NCBI RefSeq assembly: GCF_000308575.1 | Contig: NZ_BAFZ01000062.1 | Span: 1 to 64,000 of the forward strand | Length of the DNA: 64,000 nt | DNA from: Nocardia exalbida NBRC 100660 | Lineage (GTDB): Bacteria; Actinomycetota; Actinomycetes; Mycobacteriales; Mycobacteriaceae | Direction: 5' to 3' | In this document: positions 8,392 to 17,655 of the stretch, one piece after another | How positions within the stretch are numbered: position 1 is the stretch's first letter | Layout: each line of letters starts with the position of its first letter | Program-made: the position numbers and the translations under genes | Notes under the pieces: model-generated | Told to the model about the DNA's origin: nothing | The model's database searches: none | The model's input: only the letters and a program-made list of their open reading frames with translations

Positions 8392-9557
8392 GGACTATGC
8401 GCGACACGCGCTGCTATGAGTTCACGACACTTGCGCCTTCACAGCAGTTTTCATCACGTACAGCTCAAACAGCTGCATACGACGGAATGGGGCGGGGGCA
8501 CAACACGGTGACGGATTGGGCGTGCGAGGCATTCGATGCCCTCATGAACCGCGTATCGAGCACACACGCCGCTGTGGGCACCCGGTTTCCGCTCTACGCC
8601 GGTATTTCCGGCGAATGGACCACCACCTCCCGTGGATCCTGGACCGGCGGCTTCTGGGCAGGCCTGCTGTGGCTGCGTGCATCAGCTAGCGGTCGGCACG
8701 AGCATCGCAACGCCGCCGCAGAAGCGACACAACGCCTGGCCGACTGGGTGACATCGGACACCTCCACCCGCGGGTTGATCCTCTGGTACGGAACGGCCCT
8801 GGCAGCCGGGCGCGGTGAAGACGCCCGCGCCTCAGCGCTCCGCGAGAGTGCCGCACGCCAGTGCCGTTCGGACTTCGATCACAATCTCCGTGTACTGCCA
8901 TGGGGTTCAGCGTTCGGTGGCCCACGCCTCCTCGCTCGAGTGGACGGAATTCCCGGCCTGGTACCACTTCTGGCCACAGACAAAGACCCCCGCAGCCCGG
9001 ATATCGCCCGTGAACATCTCTCAACACACCTGCACCTCTGGCGGACAACACCGATCGGTACCCCAGCATGGGCCTGGTCGGATGGCACATGGCTACCCTC
9101 GCCGCAACCGCAGCGAGGATGGAGCCGAGGCAGGGCCTGGCTCCTGCTCGCCCTGGCCGACGCCTGCCGGTACCTGTCCCCGGAATTCCTCGTCGATGCC
9201 TGCACACTCCTCGACGCCGACCAACCACTGGTACCCACCGCCGAAAACCATCCTGACGCGCCACCAGACACCTCGGCCGCCGCGATCGAGGCGGTAGCGC
9301 TGCTGAAACTTGCTGCAGCGCAAACGAGTACGGCACAATCCTCGGCGATGCGGCTGAGAGCCACCGAGATCACGCGACGGCTTGCCACGGACTTCCTGAA
9401 CGGTCCCGGCACCCAGCAACCCGGGGGCAGGCTGGGTGGCGGATGCTACGACTTCGGCCGCGGGCTTGCCACCAACCACGAGCTGATCTGGGGCAATTTC
9501 TTCTTCGCCGCGGCTCTGGCCATGCAGACCGGGTTGATCGCTCCTTTCGACACCTGA
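8388..9557 (+). CDS. Glycoside hydrolase family 88-like protein (unsaturated glucuronyl hydrolase type)
   Basis: The product has features of the alpha/alpha6-barrel GH88/GH105 enzymes: SWTGGFWAGLLW near the N-terminus, FDHNLRVLPWGSAF in the middle, RGWSRGRAWLLLALADAC, and a C-terminal GCYDFG...ELIWGNFFFAAAL. Known members hydrate and open unsaturated glucuronic or galacturonic acid ends of oligosaccharides. The usual catalytic Asp residues cannot be placed with certainty here, so activity is unproven. The GTG at 8388 overlaps the MFS stop; the N-terminal 35 residues look unlike the family, and starts at about 8487 or 8508 are alternatives. The gene converges on the acyl-CoA dehydrogenase with only 7 bases between stops. 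Confidence 0.6.
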   Translation: MRTMRDTRCYEFTTLAPSQQFSSRTAQTAAYDGMGRGHNTVTDWACEAFDALMNRVSSTHAAVGTRFPLYAGISGEWTTTSRGSWTGGFWAGLLWLRASASGRHEHRNAAAEATQRLADWVTSDTSTRGLILWYGTALAAGRGEDARASALRESAARQCRSDFDHNLRVLPWGSAFGGPRLLARVDGIPGLVPLLATDKDPRSPDIAREHLSTHLHLWRTTPIGTPAWAWSDGTWLPSPQPQRGWSRGRAWLLLALADACRYLSPEFLVDACTLLDADQPLVPTAENHPDAPPDTSAAAIEAVALLKLAAAQTSTAQSSAMRLRATEITRRLATDFLNGPGTQQPGGRLGGGCYDFGRGLATNHELIWGNFFFAAALAMQTGLIAPFDT

Positions 9558-9564
9558 CGCGGCC

Positions 9565-10740
9565 TCAGCGCAACACCGACCTGGCCACGGAGGTGATATG
9601 CAGTTCGTCCGGACCATCCAGCAAGCGCGCCATCCGCCCCATTCGCAGCAGTCCCGGCAGCGCGGTATCCGGTCCCAGCCCGGCAGCCCCGTACACCTGG
9701 ATCGCGGAATCAGCCACTTGTTGCAGCGTCCGCGCCGCGGCCACCTTCGCCAAACCGGATTCCACGCGAGCGTCATGACCTGCGTCGAGGAGCGCGGCCG
9801 CCTTGTGCACCAGCGGCCGGGTGCTCCGGATGGCCAGCAGTGACTCGAAAACATGCTGCTGCACCAGCTGGCGTTCGGCCAGCGTTCCCGATGACTGACC
9901 GCGCGTGCGAGCTCGCTCGCACATCAGGTCATAGGCCCGCTGCGCCTGGCCGAGCCAGCACAGGCAGCGCAACGTCCGGCCGAGCTGCAACCGCTGCCGC
10001 GCGATCGGCAACGCACGTCCCCGCTCGCCGATGAGATGGTCTTTCGGCAGCCGCACTCCGTCCAGGGCGATCTCCCACTGCCCACCCACTCCGAGGACCG
10101 GCAGCTCACGCACGAGCCGGAAGCCCGGAGCGTCCGTCGGCACCAGCAGCAACGACAACCCGTCCCGGTCCGGCGCCCGCCCGTCGGTGCGAGCCAGCAC
10201 AGTGATCACATCGGCGTCCTGGGCGCCGCTGACGAACCATTTGCGACCGGACAGGACCCACGAACCGTCCGGAGCCTCCGCCGCTCGGGTGGCCGTCAAC
10301 GTCGGATCGGTGCCTGGTGTGTCGGGTTCGGTCATCGCGTACGCCGCATGCAGTTCCCCGGAAACCAGTCGCTTCAGGTACGTCTCCCGAACGCGGTCAC
10401 CGGCATGACGCTGCAACATCCGCACATCCAACAGCGAGGCCGAGCCGAGCACCGCAGGCCCATGGTCACTGGCGCCTTCGGCCTCGGCCAAGCACACGTA
10501 CTCGGCGAACGAAAGACCCTGACCACCATGCTCCCTCGGCAGCGGCAACGCCCACAGCCCTTCCGCCCGCGCGGCGTCGGCCAACTGCGAACGGGCTGCC
10601 GCAGCAGCGGGGCCACCTGCGTCCAGCAGGATCTCTTGTGGCATCACTCGTTCTGCCACAAAGGCTTCCACACGCTCACGCAGCGACGTGCCGTCGACCC
10701 CGGCGGCGGACATACGGGTCTCGGATGCGTACGGGTCCAT
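9565..10740 (-). CDS. Acyl-CoA dehydrogenase family protein
   Basis: A 391-residue flavoprotein with the family layout. There is an N-terminal helical domain (REHGGQGLSFAEYVCLAEAEGA), a middle beta domain with the FAD-binding stretch AYAMTEPDTPGTDPT and WVLSGRKWFVSGAQDADV, and a C-terminal helical domain ending in QVYGAAGLGPDTALPGLLRMGRMARLLDGPDE. The last motif is typical of the ACAD C-terminus and places the substrate-binding Arg/Gly region. The ATG at 10740 follows GAGGAG; the open frame upstream has no protein-like character. It would oxidise an acyl-CoA to its 2-enoyl-CoA. It is divergent from the CoA-transferase gene across 122 bases that should hold both promoters. Confidence 0.88.
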   Translation of the reverse strand: MDPYASETRMSAAGVDGTSLRERVEAFVAERVMPQEILLDAGGPAAAAARSQLADAARAEGLWALPLPREHGGQGLSFAEYVCLAEAEGASDHGPAVLGSASLLDVRMLQRHAGDRVRETYLKRLVSGELHAAYAMTEPDTPGTDPTLTATRAAEAPDGSWVLSGRKWFVSGAQDADVITVLARTDGRAPDRDGLSLLLVPTDAPGFRLVRELPVLGVGGQWEIALDGVRLPKDHLIGERGRALPIARQRLQLGRTLRCLCWLGQAQRAYDLMCERARTRGQSSGTLAERQLVQQHVFESLLAIRSTRPLVHKAAALLDAGHDARVESGLAKVAAARTLQQVADSAIQVYGAAGLGPDTALPGLLRMGRMARLLDGPDELHITSVARSVLR

Positions 10741-10862
10741 GCTTCTCCTCGTCTGCTGGGAACTCGACGTCCCCGCGCTGCGACTGCTGTTGTCCGCGGG
10801 AGTGGTCGGCGGCGATCGCCACCGAGTTCCCGCGGCGGTCACTCTGTTCGAGAAGGAGAGCC

Positions 10863-12662
10863 ATGACACTCGGCGCAACGCGGACCTCCGACAACCAACT
10901 GACGGCGAAACCACTGCAGGGGGTGCAGGTCGAGACCGGCGGACCGCCGGGTCCGGTCTCGATCGCGGCGCAGCACCTGCGGTTGCTGGGCGCCGAACCT
11001 TGCGCGGCCGACTGTGACGCGCTGACTCTCACCGACCTCGACGGCGCGACAGTCGAAACCCGCCTGTCCTGGGGCAGGCCGGACAGCGAGGTATGCGATG
11101 AGGCGACCGCGCAGGCCGCCGCAGGACTGATGCTCGTGCACGGACGTCGCGACGGCTCACCCCGTGGACTGGCCGTGGACTACGTCTCGACCGCCTCCGG
11201 TGTGCTCGCCGTCCAAGGCCTGTTGGCCGCGCTCATCGGCCGCGCGAGGGGTACCTCGGTCACCTCGGCGGAAGTCTCGCTCGATCGCGTGGCGCTGCTG
11301 ACCGTCTCGCAGTACCTCGCCGCCGCGTGCGCCGAGGACGACGAAGCCAGCCCACTGGCGCCCGGCGGGCCACCGTTCACCACTGCCGACGGCGTTCGAT
11401 TCGAACTCGAAGCACTGGACGTCGCGGTGTGGGCCGAATTCTGGCAGGCCATGCGAGCGCCGATGCAGGCGGCACGAAAAGGCTGGCGGCCCTTCCAGTT
11501 CCGCTATGCCACGGCCTGCGCTCCGATTCCCGACGAGCTTCATCACACCACGCTGGGGGCCACGTGGACACAGGTACAGGCGGCCGCGGCCGAATCCGGT
11601 GCCGACGTCTGCCGATTACACACCCTGGTCGAACGCTCGGCGGAACTGCACAACGGCGGAGAATCGACGCTGCCCTGGGAACTGTCCCCGCATCCGAAAC
11701 CCTCCGCGACGGTACCGGCACGCGGCCGATGTAGCGATGAGCGTCCTCTGGCAGGGTTCACTGTGCTCGAGGCAGGGCGTCGAGTCCAGGCCCCACTCGC
11801 CGCGCACCTGCTGGGGCTGCTCGGCGCGACCGTCGTGCGAATCGAGCCGCCAGGCGGTGACCCGCTGCGTGGCATGCCACCGACCTGCTCGGACATCTCC
11901 GCACGCTGGCTGGCCCTCAACCGGGGCAAGGACTCCGTCGAAATCGACATCAAGTCCCCCTCCGACCGCCGGCAGTTGCTCGAACTGGCAGCCGACGCCG
12001 ACGTCTTCCTGCACAATTGGGCACCCGGCAAAGCCGAGCAACTCGGACTCGACGCCGACACGCTATCGGCCGCCAACCCGAGCCTGATCTACGCCTACAC
12101 CAGCGGCTGGGCAGGACGGCTCCCCGGCGCCCCCATGGGCACCGACTTCATGGTGCAAGCCCGCACCGCAGTGGGAGAGGCGGCCCGCCCAGCCGACGAA
12201 CCACCGACACCGTCACTGATGACCCTGCTGGACGTCCTCGGCGGCATGCTGGGCACCGAAGCGATTCTGGCCGGACTGCTCACCCGCGAACGCACCGGCC
12301 GCGGCGTGCGCGTGGAATCCTCACTCCTGGCCGCCGCGCAACTGCTGACCGCGCCGGCTCTACGTCGGGCGCATGACGGTCTTCCCCTACGTCACCCCGC
12401 CGGGTTCCGCCGCCCGTTGCCGACCGCTGACGGGCTCCTCGCACCCGCTGACGAGCACGCCGTCGCGGCGGCCGACACCGCGGCACAGGTGCGTGCGCTG
12501 TCCACCGACGACGCCTGGGCGATGCTCAGGGACCGAGGCATCATCACCACCCCAGTGACCACCGATCTGACGACCCTGCCCACCGATTCCCGGTTCGCGG
12601 GCGCCATGACCCGCGACGAACACGGCGCCGTCGCCGTGTCGTCGCCTTGGAGGTTCCGATGA
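10863..12662 (+). CDS. Class III (CaiB/BaiF) CoA-transferase, two-domain
   Basis: A 599-residue protein starting at an ATG after AAGGAGAG. The second half has the class III CoA-transferase core: LAGFTVLEAGRRVQAPLAAHLLGLLGATVVRIEPPGGDPLR, the LNRGKDSVEIDIKS segment, ADVFLHNWAPGKAEQLGLD and NPSLIYAYTSGWA. The first 290 residues look like a degenerate copy of the same fold (SIAAQHLRLLGAEPCAADCD), so the protein is a tandem-domain type. The catalytic Asp that normally follows the first core is not clearly visible in either half. It moves CoA between carboxylic acids in related enzymes. The stop overlaps the next start by four bases, which links it to the ligase. Confidence 0.8.
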   Translation: MTLGATRTSDNQLTAKPLQGVQVETGGPPGPVSIAAQHLRLLGAEPCAADCDALTLTDLDGATVETRLSWGRPDSEVCDEATAQAAAGLMLVHGRRDGSPRGLAVDYVSTASGVLAVQGLLAALIGRARGTSVTSAEVSLDRVALLTVSQYLAAACAEDDEASPLAPGGPPFTTADGVRFELEALDVAVWAEFWQAMRAPMQAARKGWRPFQFRYATACAPIPDELHHTTLGATWTQVQAAAAESGADVCRLHTLVERSAELHNGGESTLPWELSPHPKPSATVPARGRCSDERPLAGFTVLEAGRRVQAPLAAHLLGLLGATVVRIEPPGGDPLRGMPPTCSDISARWLALNRGKDSVEIDIKSPSDRRQLLELAADADVFLHNWAPGKAEQLGLDADTLSAANPSLIYAYTSGWAGRLPGAPMGTDFMVQARTAVGEAARPADEPPTPSLMTLLDVLGGMLGTEAILAGLLTRERTGRGVRVESSLLAAAQLLTAPALRRAHDGLPLRHPAGFRRPLPTADGLLAPADEHAVAAADTAAQVRALSTDDAWAMLRDRGIITTPVTTDLTTLPTDSRFAGAMTRDEHGAVAVSSPWRFR

Positions 12663-14296
12663 GCGTCGCATTACACGATTTAGTCCCCCGCAAGCTACGC
12701 AGAACCTGGGCGACCGACGGCAGCTACCCCGACCTCGACCTGTATTCGCTATTCCGGGCACGCCGCTGCCAGCACCCGCACCGAACCGCATTGGTCGACA
12801 ACGAAGGCGAGGTGAGCTACGCGGAAGTGGACGCTCTGGCGCGGCAGCTGGCCGCCGGTCTGGCCGCCCGAGGTGTACGAGCCGGCGATGTCGTCGGCAT
12901 CCAGCTGCCGAATTGCCGCGCCGCTGTGATCGCAGACCTCGCTTTGGCCGCACTGGGCGCGGTAGCACTGCCGTTCCCCGCCGGCCGCGGCATGAGCGAG
13001 GCCGAGTCGCTGCTGCGGCGATCGGAAGCCGTCGGTGTCCTGGCCGCCGCCCAGTTCCGTGGACACCACCACGCCGCAGATCTCGCGCAGTTGCTCGGCC
13101 AATTGCCGACATTGCGTTTCGTCGTCGCCGTCGGTACCGACTTCGCGCCGGAAAGCTGTGTGCCTTTCGTGGAGTTGTTCCCTGGCGACTACGACGATTT
13201 CGTCCCGGATCGCCCCGATCCGGACGCGGCCGCTCGCATCCTGGTGTCCTCCGGGTCGGAGTCGGAACCGAAAATGGTCGCCTACTCCCACAACGCGCTG
13301 GCAGGCGGCCGCGGCAACTTCATGGCATCGCTGTTGACCGACGACCGACCGCCCCGCAGCCTGTTTCTCGTACCGCTCGCCACGGCCTTCGGCAGCAACG
13401 GCACGGCTGTGACGCTGGCCCGCCACGGCGGCGCGCTGATTCTGCTGGACCACTTCTCGCCGGTGGAAGCGTTGGCGTCGATCCAACAGCATCGTCCCAC
13501 GCACGTGCTCGGCGTCCCCACCATGATCCGAATGATGCTCGACAACGGCGCAGTCGAGACCGACACCTCCGCACTGACGGCACTGGTGCTCGGTGGTTCG
13601 CAACTCGACGCCACGACCGCCCGGGAGGCACAACAAGCATTCGGATGCACGGTGGTGAACCTCTACGGGTCGGCCGACGGCGTCAACTGTCACACGGATA
13701 TCGACGAAATCGATTCCGGCGACGAAAGTTCGGGAGTCCTGGTCGGGCGACCCGACCCGCGGGTGGCGCAGATCCGCATCGACCGGGTCGACACCGGCCG
13801 GACCGCGGCGCCAGGCGAAACCGGAGAAATAGTCGCCCGGGGCCCCATGACGCCGCTGTGCTACGTCGCGGACCCGCGATTGGACTCGCGATATCGCACG
13901 AGCGACGGCTGGGTACGCACCGGTGACCTCGGCGTCCTGGACCCCGCAGGCCGCCTGCACGTGGTCGGGCGGCTCAAGGAGATCGTCATCCGCGGTGGCG
14001 CGAACATCAGCCCCGCCGAGGTCGAACGCATGCTGGCCACGCATCCCGATGTCCGCGATGTGGCGTGCATCGGCGTCCCCCACGACGTGCTCGGTGAGCG
14101 ACTCGCGGCCTGTGTCGTGCCGCGGCCGGGCAGCGTGCTCGACCTGGAAGGACTGTGTGCTCATCTGGCGGCCAACGGCATGGAGCGCGGCAAACACCCC
14201 GAATCGCTCCTGCTGCTCGATGCCCTGCCGTTGACCCCTGCGGGCAAACCCGACCGCGCGGCTCTGCAAACAAGGTTCACCACCGTCAGGCACTGA
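12659..14296 (+). CDS. AMP-binding acyl-CoA synthetase (FadD-like)
   Basis: A 545-residue adenylate-forming enzyme. The phosphate loop is VSSGSESEPKMVAYSHN, slightly altered from the usual T/S-SG-TTG-K form. Further motifs are NLYGSADGVN, the ATP-binding GWVRTGDLGVLD, the hinge GRLKEIVIRGGANISPAEVE and the catalytic lysine region LTPAGKPDRAAL. It should activate a carboxylic acid to an acyl-adenylate and then to acyl-CoA. The ATG at 12659 has TGGAGG upstream and overlaps the transferase stop. With the transferase and the divergent dehydrogenase it forms a small acyl-CoA module that ends at the strong terminator at 14302-14331. Confidence 0.85.
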   Translation: MSVALHDLVPRKLRRTWATDGSYPDLDLYSLFRARRCQHPHRTALVDNEGEVSYAEVDALARQLAAGLAARGVRAGDVVGIQLPNCRAAVIADLALAALGAVALPFPAGRGMSEAESLLRRSEAVGVLAAAQFRGHHHAADLAQLLGQLPTLRFVVAVGTDFAPESCVPFVELFPGDYDDFVPDRPDPDAAARILVSSGSESEPKMVAYSHNALAGGRGNFMASLLTDDRPPRSLFLVPLATAFGSNGTAVTLARHGGALILLDHFSPVEALASIQQHRPTHVLGVPTMIRMMLDNGAVETDTSALTALVLGGSQLDATTAREAQQAFGCTVVNLYGSADGVNCHTDIDEIDSGDESSGVLVGRPDPRVAQIRIDRVDTGRTAAPGETGEIVARGPMTPLCYVADPRLDSRYRTSDGWVRTGDLGVLDPAGRLHVVGRLKEIVIRGGANISPAEVERMLATHPDVRDVACIGVPHDVLGERLAACVVPRPGSVLDLEGLCAHLAANGMERGKHPESLLLLDALPLTPAGKPDRAALQTRFTTVRH

Positions 14297-14301
14297 ACAC
14301 T

Positions 14302-14331
14302 GCGGGGCAGCCGTTTCCACGGCTGCCCCGC
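14302..14331. terminator. Strong bidirectional hairpin between convergent operons
   Basis: A 13-bp perfect stem (GCGGGGCAGCCGT at 14302-14314 with ACGGCTGCCCCGC at 14319-14331) encloses a TTCC tetraloop. It lies exactly between the stops of the acyl-CoA ligase (14296) and the metal-binding lipoprotein (14348), so it can end both transcripts. Confidence 0.85.
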
Positions 14332-14347
14332 CTTACGATCCGCCGAG

Positions 14348-15151
14348 TCAGGACCCGGAGAGCGCCTTCTTCAACGCGGTTGCCGCACCCCGATAGACGG
14401 ACAGAAGATCCTGGCCCTGCTCGGGATAGTTCACGATCGATACCTGTTCGACGCCCGAGTCCGGCAGCACGACGCCGGTTGACATGTGCGCGTTGTCGAG
14501 AACGAACTGCGGCTTCTTCGCACTCAACTCCGCCAGCTGACCGGGCGTGACGGGTTCAGGACCATAGGAGCCCACAATCTGCGCACCGGCCAGCTCGGCC
14601 GCCCACGTCGAAAACACCTGGGCGATGACCGTCGGCTGCTTACCACCCGGCCATGCCGAGCGGACGTCCCCGCTGAGCTTGTCGAACTCGGTGCTGAACG
14701 TCGCGGTCCACGCCTGCGCCGCCGCGGTGGTGCCGAAGCGCTCGCCCAGCGCCTGCACTTGGGCTTTCACCTTGGCCGCGGAGTTGTCCAGATCGACTTC
14801 GATCAATTCGGCCTTCGATCCCGCGGCTTCCTTGATCTTGGCCGCGAACGGCTCGAACGGTGCGTAGAGCACGAAGTCCGCTTCCGCCACCGCGGTCAGA
14901 TCCGACGGTTTGGGGTCGTAGTCCGGAGCATGGTGGACCGATGGCGGCACGATGACTTTAACGTCCTCGGCGCCTGCGGCTTCGGCGAACGCAGCCTCCC
15001 AGGTGGTGGTCGCCACGACCACCGGGTGGGTGTGGCCGCGGTGGTCGTGCTGCTCGCTTTCGGAGCTGGCACACCCGCTCAGCAGCACGGTCGCCGCGAC
15101 CACGCTTGTCGTCAGGCATATACCGGCGATCAATGGTCGAAAGCGCGCCAT
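14348..15151 (-). CDS. Metal ABC transporter substrate-binding lipoprotein (ZnuA/cluster A-I type)
   Basis: A 267-residue protein with a lipoprotein signal ending in LLSGC (Cys27) followed by a His-rich stretch HDHRGHTHPV. The mature protein reads as a cluster A-I solute-binding protein (VVATTTWEAAFAEAAG, VIVPPSVHHAPDYDPKPSDL, ADFVLYAPFEPF). Candidate metal ligands are the HH pair near residue 73 and later His/Glu residues. It would capture Zn, Mn or possibly Cu outside the membrane and hand it to the adjacent permease. It is the last gene of the four-gene minus-strand operon headed by the sigma factor and overlaps the permease gene by 22 bases. Confidence 0.8.
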   Translation of the reverse strand: MARFRPLIAGICLTTSVVAATVLLSGCASSESEQHDHRGHTHPVVVATTTWEAAFAEAAGAEDVKVIVPPSVHHAPDYDPKPSDLTAVAEADFVLYAPFEPFAAKIKEAAGSKAELIEVDLDNSAAKVKAQVQALGERFGTTAAAQAWTATFSTEFDKLSGDVRSAWPGGKQPTVIAQVFSTWAAELAGAQIVGSYGPEPVTPGQLAELSAKKPQFVLDNAHMSTGVVLPDSGVEQVSIVNYPEQGQDLLSVYRGAATALKKALSGS

Positions 15152-15972
15152 GAGAGTGTTCTCCGTTCAGGAATCAGATGGGCCGCGAAGGCGACTGCCC
15201 CCGCGGTGAGGACCAGCACCGGCCCAGGAGGAAGATCGAAGGCCAGCGCCAGCACGAATCCCACGGAATTCACCGCAACGCCGATACCGACAGCCCAGAC
15301 GATGATCGAAATCAGTGAGCGGCCCAACCGCCGCGCGGCCAGCGCCGGGAGCAAGGTGAGCGCATCCACGAGCAGCGCACCGGTCAGCCGGATCGCCCCG
15401 GCCACCGCAACCGCGATCAGCACCAGCAGAATCAGCGTGAGCCGCCCCACCGCCACACCGGAAACCAACGCCAGCTCGCGATCATGCAGCAGCAGCGCCA
15501 AATCACGTCTTCGCCACCAGAACAGCGCAGGCACCACCACCGCCAGCGCCGCCAACACGACGACGTCCTGAACCCGGACCGCGAGAATCGAACCCCACAG
15601 CAGCGAAAACGCAGCCGAGGCATTCACTCCCGCCACCGCGAGCACCAGCAGCGCTGCCGCGACGGCCAGACTCATCAGCAAACCCATTGCACCGGAAAGT
15701 TTTTCCGGCGTGCGCGCCAGCGGACTGATCCCCGCCCCAGCAACGGCACACGCGAGCAGACCGCACAACGCCGGATCCCATCCGGTCAGCATGCCGACCG
15801 CAGCACCCAGCAGCGCTACGTGCATCATCGCGAACCGGACCGGGATGATATCCAGCCCCACGATGGCCACACCGACCACCGGCAGCCCGATCGAGCCCAC
15901 CAACAGCGCCACACCGGCCCGCTGCACCGATCCCATTCCGAGCAGATCGAATACCTGCGCAGGCCCGTTCAC
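15130..15972 (-). CDS. Metal ABC transporter permease (ZnuB-like)
   Basis: A 280-residue polytopic protein with about eight hydrophobic helices and ABC-3 family features (VRFAMMHVALLGAAVGML, GVNASAAFSLLWGSILA, IRLTGALLVDALTLLPALAARRLGRSL). The GTG at 15972 has GGAG five bases upstream and overlaps the ATPase stop by four bases, which decides the start against an upstream in-frame start. It forms the membrane channel of the same transporter as its neighbours. Confidence 0.82.
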   Translation of the reverse strand: MNGPAQVFDLLGMGSVQRAGVALLVGSIGLPVVGVAIVGLDIIPVRFAMMHVALLGAAVGMLTGWDPALCGLLACAVAGAGISPLARTPEKLSGAMGLLMSLAVAAALLVLAVAGVNASAAFSLLWGSILAVRVQDVVVLAALAVVVPALFWWRRRDLALLLHDRELALVSGVAVGRLTLILLVLIAVAVAGAIRLTGALLVDALTLLPALAARRLGRSLISIIVWAVGIGVAVNSVGFVLALAFDLPPGPVLVLTAGAVAFAAHLIPERRTLSWRAFDH

Positions 15973-16604
15973 GACAACTCCCGCAGTCGGCCCGCGGCCA
16001 TCTCCAGCACTCGGTCGCAACGCCGCGCCATGGCGCGGTCATGGGTGACCACGACGAGGGTTACAGGCAGCTCCGTCAGGACGTCGGCGGCCTCCTCCTG
16101 TCCCGCGAAATCCAATGCAGCCGTGGGTTCGTCGGCCAGAACGACGCTCGCACCAGCTGCCACGCACCCCGCCGCTCGGGCTAGGTGCATACGCTGCAGC
16201 TGCCCACCCGAGAGCGTGTCGAGTGGTCGGCCGAGCAGCTCGCCCACACCCAGCCGTGTCGCCATCGCCTGCGCCTGACGGACGTCTCCGCTACTGGCCA
16301 AGAGCTCACCGGCCAGCAGCGGGAATCGGCCCGCGGCGGGCCGCTGGGGAATCCACCCGCACACCCGCCGCCGCCACGCATAGTCCGCCGATGTGCGGCC
16401 GCCACGGCCTCCGACGGAGATATCGCCGCGCACAGCCGCATGCAGGCCGATCACCGCGCGCAGTAGCGTCGTCTTGCCGGAGCCGTTGGTACCGGTCAAT
16501 GCCACCCGTTGACCGGCAGATATGTCGAGGTCGACATCCCTGACCACGTCGACACGTCCGTGCCGGCACGACACCCCCCGCAAGCGCAGGTCTAGCCCTG
16601 CCAT
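15969..16604 (-). CDS. Metal ABC transporter ATPase (ZnuC-like)
   Basis: A 211-residue ABC ATPase with Walker A GTNGSGKTT, the Q-loop near WIPQRP, signature LSGGQLQRMHLARA, Walker B ASVVLADEPTAALD and the switch His in VVVTHD. It powers the adjacent permease. The ATG at 16604 is chosen because AAGGAGGT lies eight bases upstream; its A is shared with the sigma factor's TGA stop. This tight coupling of a sigma factor to a transporter is unusual and is discussed in the findings. Confidence 0.85.
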   Translation of the reverse strand: MAGLDLRLRGVSCRHGRVDVVRDVDLDISAGQRVALTGTNGSGKTTLLRAVIGLHAAVRGDISVGGRGGRTSADYAWRRRVCGWIPQRPAAGRFPLLAGELLASSGDVRQAQAMATRLGVGELLGRPLDTLSGGQLQRMHLARAAGCVAAGASVVLADEPTAALDFAGQEEAADVLTELPVTLVVVTHDRAMARRCDRVLEMAAGRLRELS

Positions 16605-17248
16605 CACCCCACCTCCTTACCGGCCGTCACCCGCACGCCGACCGGTGTGCCCGGAAGTAGTCGCACCACCACGCCCATCGGTTCCGCGACATAATCGCCG
16701 TCGGCGGACCCGTCGCTTCCGCGCACCACCGAGACGAGGGTTTCGCGGGCACGCGCCACCCGAGAACGAATCGTGCCGACCGGACAACCCACCGTCTGCG
16801 CCGCCTCGGCGTAGGACATGCCCAAGACCTGGGTCAAGACGAACGCCTCGCGCCGCTCTTGGGGCAGACTGCACAGCAGGTCGTTCAGCGCCACCTCCTC
16901 GGCGAAATCCGGTGTACGCCGATCAGGCCGCTGCTCGAGAACCTGCGACCATTCCGGCACCTGCGTCGTCTTCGGACGAGCGGCGACACTGCGGAACCGG
17001 TCCACCACCACGCGGCGAGCGATCGACAGCAGCCAGGTTCGTGCGGTCGAATTCCCGGCGAACCGCGGCAGACTGCCCATGGCCCGCAAGAACGTCTCCT
17101 GGGTCAGGTCGTCAGCGGATTGGACATCGGTCAGGTGCGCGACGAAACGCCACACATCGCGCTGCGTCGATCGGATGAACTGCTCCAAAGCCTTTCGGTT
17201 GCCGGCACCGGCCGACAACGCCAGCGCGGTCAGGAGTTCGTCGGACAT
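16604..17248 (-). CDS. sigC: ECF RNA polymerase sigma factor, SigC-like
   Basis: A 214-residue ECF sigma factor. Region 2 has DVWRFVAHLTDVQSADDLTQETFLRAMGSLPRF and TARTWLLSIARRVVVDRFR. Region 4 has LPQERREAFVLTQVLGMSYAEAAQTVGCPVGTIRSRVARARETLV. The TALALSAGAGNRKALEQFI start and the QDVWRFV and GCPVGTIRSRVARAR motifs strongly recall Mycobacterium tuberculosis SigC. SigC there acts without a known anti-sigma partner and is reported to control copper acquisition genes. The ATG at 17248 follows GGAGG. It leads the metal ABC transporter operon and has a C-terminal extension of about 35 residues after region 4 (YVAEPMGVVVRLLPGTPV) not found in a minimal ECF factor. Confidence 0.85.
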   Translation of the reverse strand: MSDELLTALALSAGAGNRKALEQFIRSTQRDVWRFVAHLTDVQSADDLTQETFLRAMGSLPRFAGNSTARTWLLSIARRVVVDRFRSVAARPKTTQVPEWSQVLEQRPDRRTPDFAEEVALNDLLCSLPQERREAFVLTQVLGMSYAEAAQTVGCPVGTIRSRVARARETLVSVVRGSDGSADGDYVAEPMGVVVRLLPGTPVGVRVTAGKEVG

Positions 17249-17655
17249 CCGCGGCCTCCACATCGACGCATCCGGCACACGAGAAAGCGCCCAGCGCTCA
17301 GAGCCGATCGAGGAGAAGGACCGTCGCCGCGGCAGGCAGCCGACAGCAGAAAAAGAGACAACATTCGCACGATTTCTTTTCGCGACACCACCATGCGGTG
17401 GTGCGGAGAGACCGGCAGCCGGACGCGCACAGTGCGCACACCGGCGTAGAGGACCGACTGCCGCTGGACGGGAAGCCGGGCGTGCGCACCGGCGTCGCGG
17501 CAGACCCTCACGGCTTGCTCACGCGCATAGATGACACGAGCGGCTACGTTCGCCCCCGGAATACCGGCAGCGCTGAATCGCGGCGATCGACGATCGACCG
17601 GGCAGCACTGCCTCCACCGGCAGCACAAGGCGTGGCTGCCTCCGATGGCGAACTC
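17249..17655. other. 407-base region upstream of sigC, no gene seen
   Basis: Short frames cross both strands but lack starts with ribosome sites and show no family features. The stretch separates the SigC-led operon from the membrane protein gene on the same strand and should contain the sigC promoter. I could not place a convincing ECF -35/-10 pair by eye. Confidence 0.4.

Noticed and set aside
12749..14320. A 523-codon minus-strand frame antisense to the acyl-CoA ligase
   Set aside because: The plus frame carries the full adenylate-forming enzyme signature; the minus frame has none.
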